DNA from: Pseudomonadota bacterium
GTDB lineage: Bacteria > Pseudomonadota > Gammaproteobacteria > Xanthomonadales > Rhodanobacteraceae
Assembly: GCA_023388255.1 (NCBI GenBank)
Contig: JAEWGO010000007.1
Location: 124,001-188,000, forward strand
Direction of reading: 5' to 3'
Length of the DNA stretch: 64,000 nt
Shown: positions 63,250-64,000 of the stretch, one piece after another
Position numbering within the stretch: position 1 is the first letter of the stretch
Layout: each line of letters opens with the position of its first letter
Position numbers and translations under genes: made by a program
Notes under the pieces: generated by a model
The model's database searches: none
What the model was told of the DNA's origin: nothing
Seen by the model: the letters and a program-made list of their open reading frames with translations, nothing else

Positions 63250-64000
63250 CGCCGACCAGTCTCAAGCAGCATGGCGACATCATGCAGGACTTTCGCCGCG
63301 TGCATTTCGTCGGCATCGGTGGCGTCGGCATGAGCGGCATCGCCGAAGTGCTGTGCAATCTCGGCTATTTCGTCTCGGGTTCGGACCGTGCCGACAACGC
63401 GACCACGCGCCGCCTGGCCGGACTCGGCGCGCGCATCGACCGCGGCCATGACGCCGCGAACGTCGCCGAAGCCGACGTGCTGGTCGTGTCGAGTGCGATC
63501 AAGCCCGACAATCCGGAACTGCTCGCCGCGCGCGAACGCCGCATTCCGGTGGTGCCGCGCGCGGAAATGCTGGGCGAACTGATGCGCTTTCGCCGCGGCA
63601 TTGCGGTCGCCGGTACGCACGGCAAGACCACGACGACGAGCCTGACCGCGAGCGTGCTGGCCGAAGCCGGCCTCGACCCGACCTTCGTGATCGGCGGCCA
63701 GCTGATCGCGGCCGGCGCGAACGCGCGCCTCGGCACCGGCGAATACCTGGTCGCCGAAGCCGACGAGTCGGACGGCTCGTTCCTGTTGCTGTCGCCGGTG
63801 ATCGCAGTCGTCACCAACATCGACGCCGATCATCTGGAAAACTACGACGGCGATTTCGAGCGAGTGAAGAAGGCGTTCGCCGACTTCCTGCATCGCCTGC
63901 CGTTCTATGGCGTCGCCGTGCTCTGCGTCGACGATGCGGAAGTCGCCTTGCTCGCAAGTGAAACCAATCGGCGCGTGCTCACTTATGGCATCGACGTGGC
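63246..64000 (+). CDS. murC: UDP-MurNAc:L-alanine ligase MurC (cut at window end)
   Basis: The first 251 residues of MurC, running off the right edge without a stop. It adds L-Ala to UDP-MurNAc, the first stem residue. RVHFVGIGGVGMSGIAEVLCNLGY (Rossmann-like N-domain), ATP loop VAGTHGKTTTTSL near 121-133, AEADESDGSFL and VVTNIDADHLENYDGDFE are diagnostic. ATG at 63246 overlaps the murG stop. Confidence 0.97.
   Translation, partial: MTPTSLKQHGDIMQDFRRVHFVGIGGVGMSGIAEVLCNLGYFVSGSDRADNATTRRLAGLGARIDRGHDAANVAEADVLVVSSAIKPDNPELLAARERRIPVVPRAEMLGELMRFRRGIAVAGTHGKTTTTSLTASVLAEAGLDPTFVIGGQLIAAGANARLGTGEYLVAEADESDGSFLLLSPVIAVVTNIDADHLENYDGDFERVKKAFADFLHRLPFYGVAVLCVDDAEVALLASETNRRVLTYGIDV

Overview
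The window is high-GC chromosomal DNA of a gammaproteobacterium, most likely in the Xanthomonadales/Lysobacterales (a Rhodanobacteraceae, Dokdonella-like genome is my best guess). The reasons are a type II secretion operon in the Xanthomonas xps order (E-F-G-H-I-J-K-L-M-N-D), a division/cell-wall cluster without murD, an exosortase-H-associated-type membrane protein, and short palindromic and GATTCCCG-like repeats of the kind scattered through these genomes. Nearly all of the sequence is coding. I saw no tRNA, rRNA operon, CRISPR array, insertion sequence or prophage.

Layout. Positions 1-9.8 kb hold a secreted protein of unknown function, an RDD membrane protein, xerD, two tandem DsbC-like periplasmic thiol isomerases ending at a strong terminator, purL, and a membrane protein resembling the exosortase H partner. 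Positions 9.85-21.9 kb are one T2SS operon, gspE to gspD, closing with a small lipoprotein gene that overlaps gspD. Positions 21.9-26.1 kb encode a second copy of the first secreted protein family (own promoter, structured leader and terminator), an Ig-like secreted protein, and a SurA/PpiC-type periplasmic isomerase. Positions 26.2-31.9 kb are an ABC-dependent polysaccharide locus: Wzm- and Wzt-like transporter subunits, a methyltransferase and two glycosyltransferases, one with an unusual N-terminal domain. A small convergent gene at 31.9-32.5 kb shares the C-terminal domain of the Ig-like secreted protein.

Positions 32.7-38 kb carry an OPT-family transporter, peptide deformylase, pyrF and ettA. 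Positions 38.3-45.6 kb are a metabolic run, glyA-nrdR-ribD-ribE-ribB(A)-ribH-nusB-thiL-pgpA, mostly coupled by overlaps. It contains almost all of riboflavin synthesis, but the GTP cyclohydrolase II half of the RibBA protein has lost its metal site. Positions 45.7-51.5 kb hold an FAD-linked oxidase, then dolP, yraN and lpoA divergent from rsmI, as in E. coli but without diaA, then the RNase P RNA gene. An AlkB-type demethylase and a second 2-oxoglutarate oxygenase lie on the other strand.

Positions 53.2-64 kb are the dcw cluster mraZ-rsmH-ftsL-ftsI-murE-murF-mraY-ftsW-murG-murC (murC cut by the window end), behind a consensus sigma-70 promoter with four exactly 10-bp-spaced MraZ-type repeats. 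murD is missing from its usual place between mraY and ftsW; only a 169-bp repeat-like spacer sits there.

The points most worth following up are the two families of unrecognised secreted proteins around the T2SS, the lipoprotein coupled to gspD, the glycosyltransferase with a PqqD-like domain, the palindromic repeat that has become part of RibD, and the missing murD.
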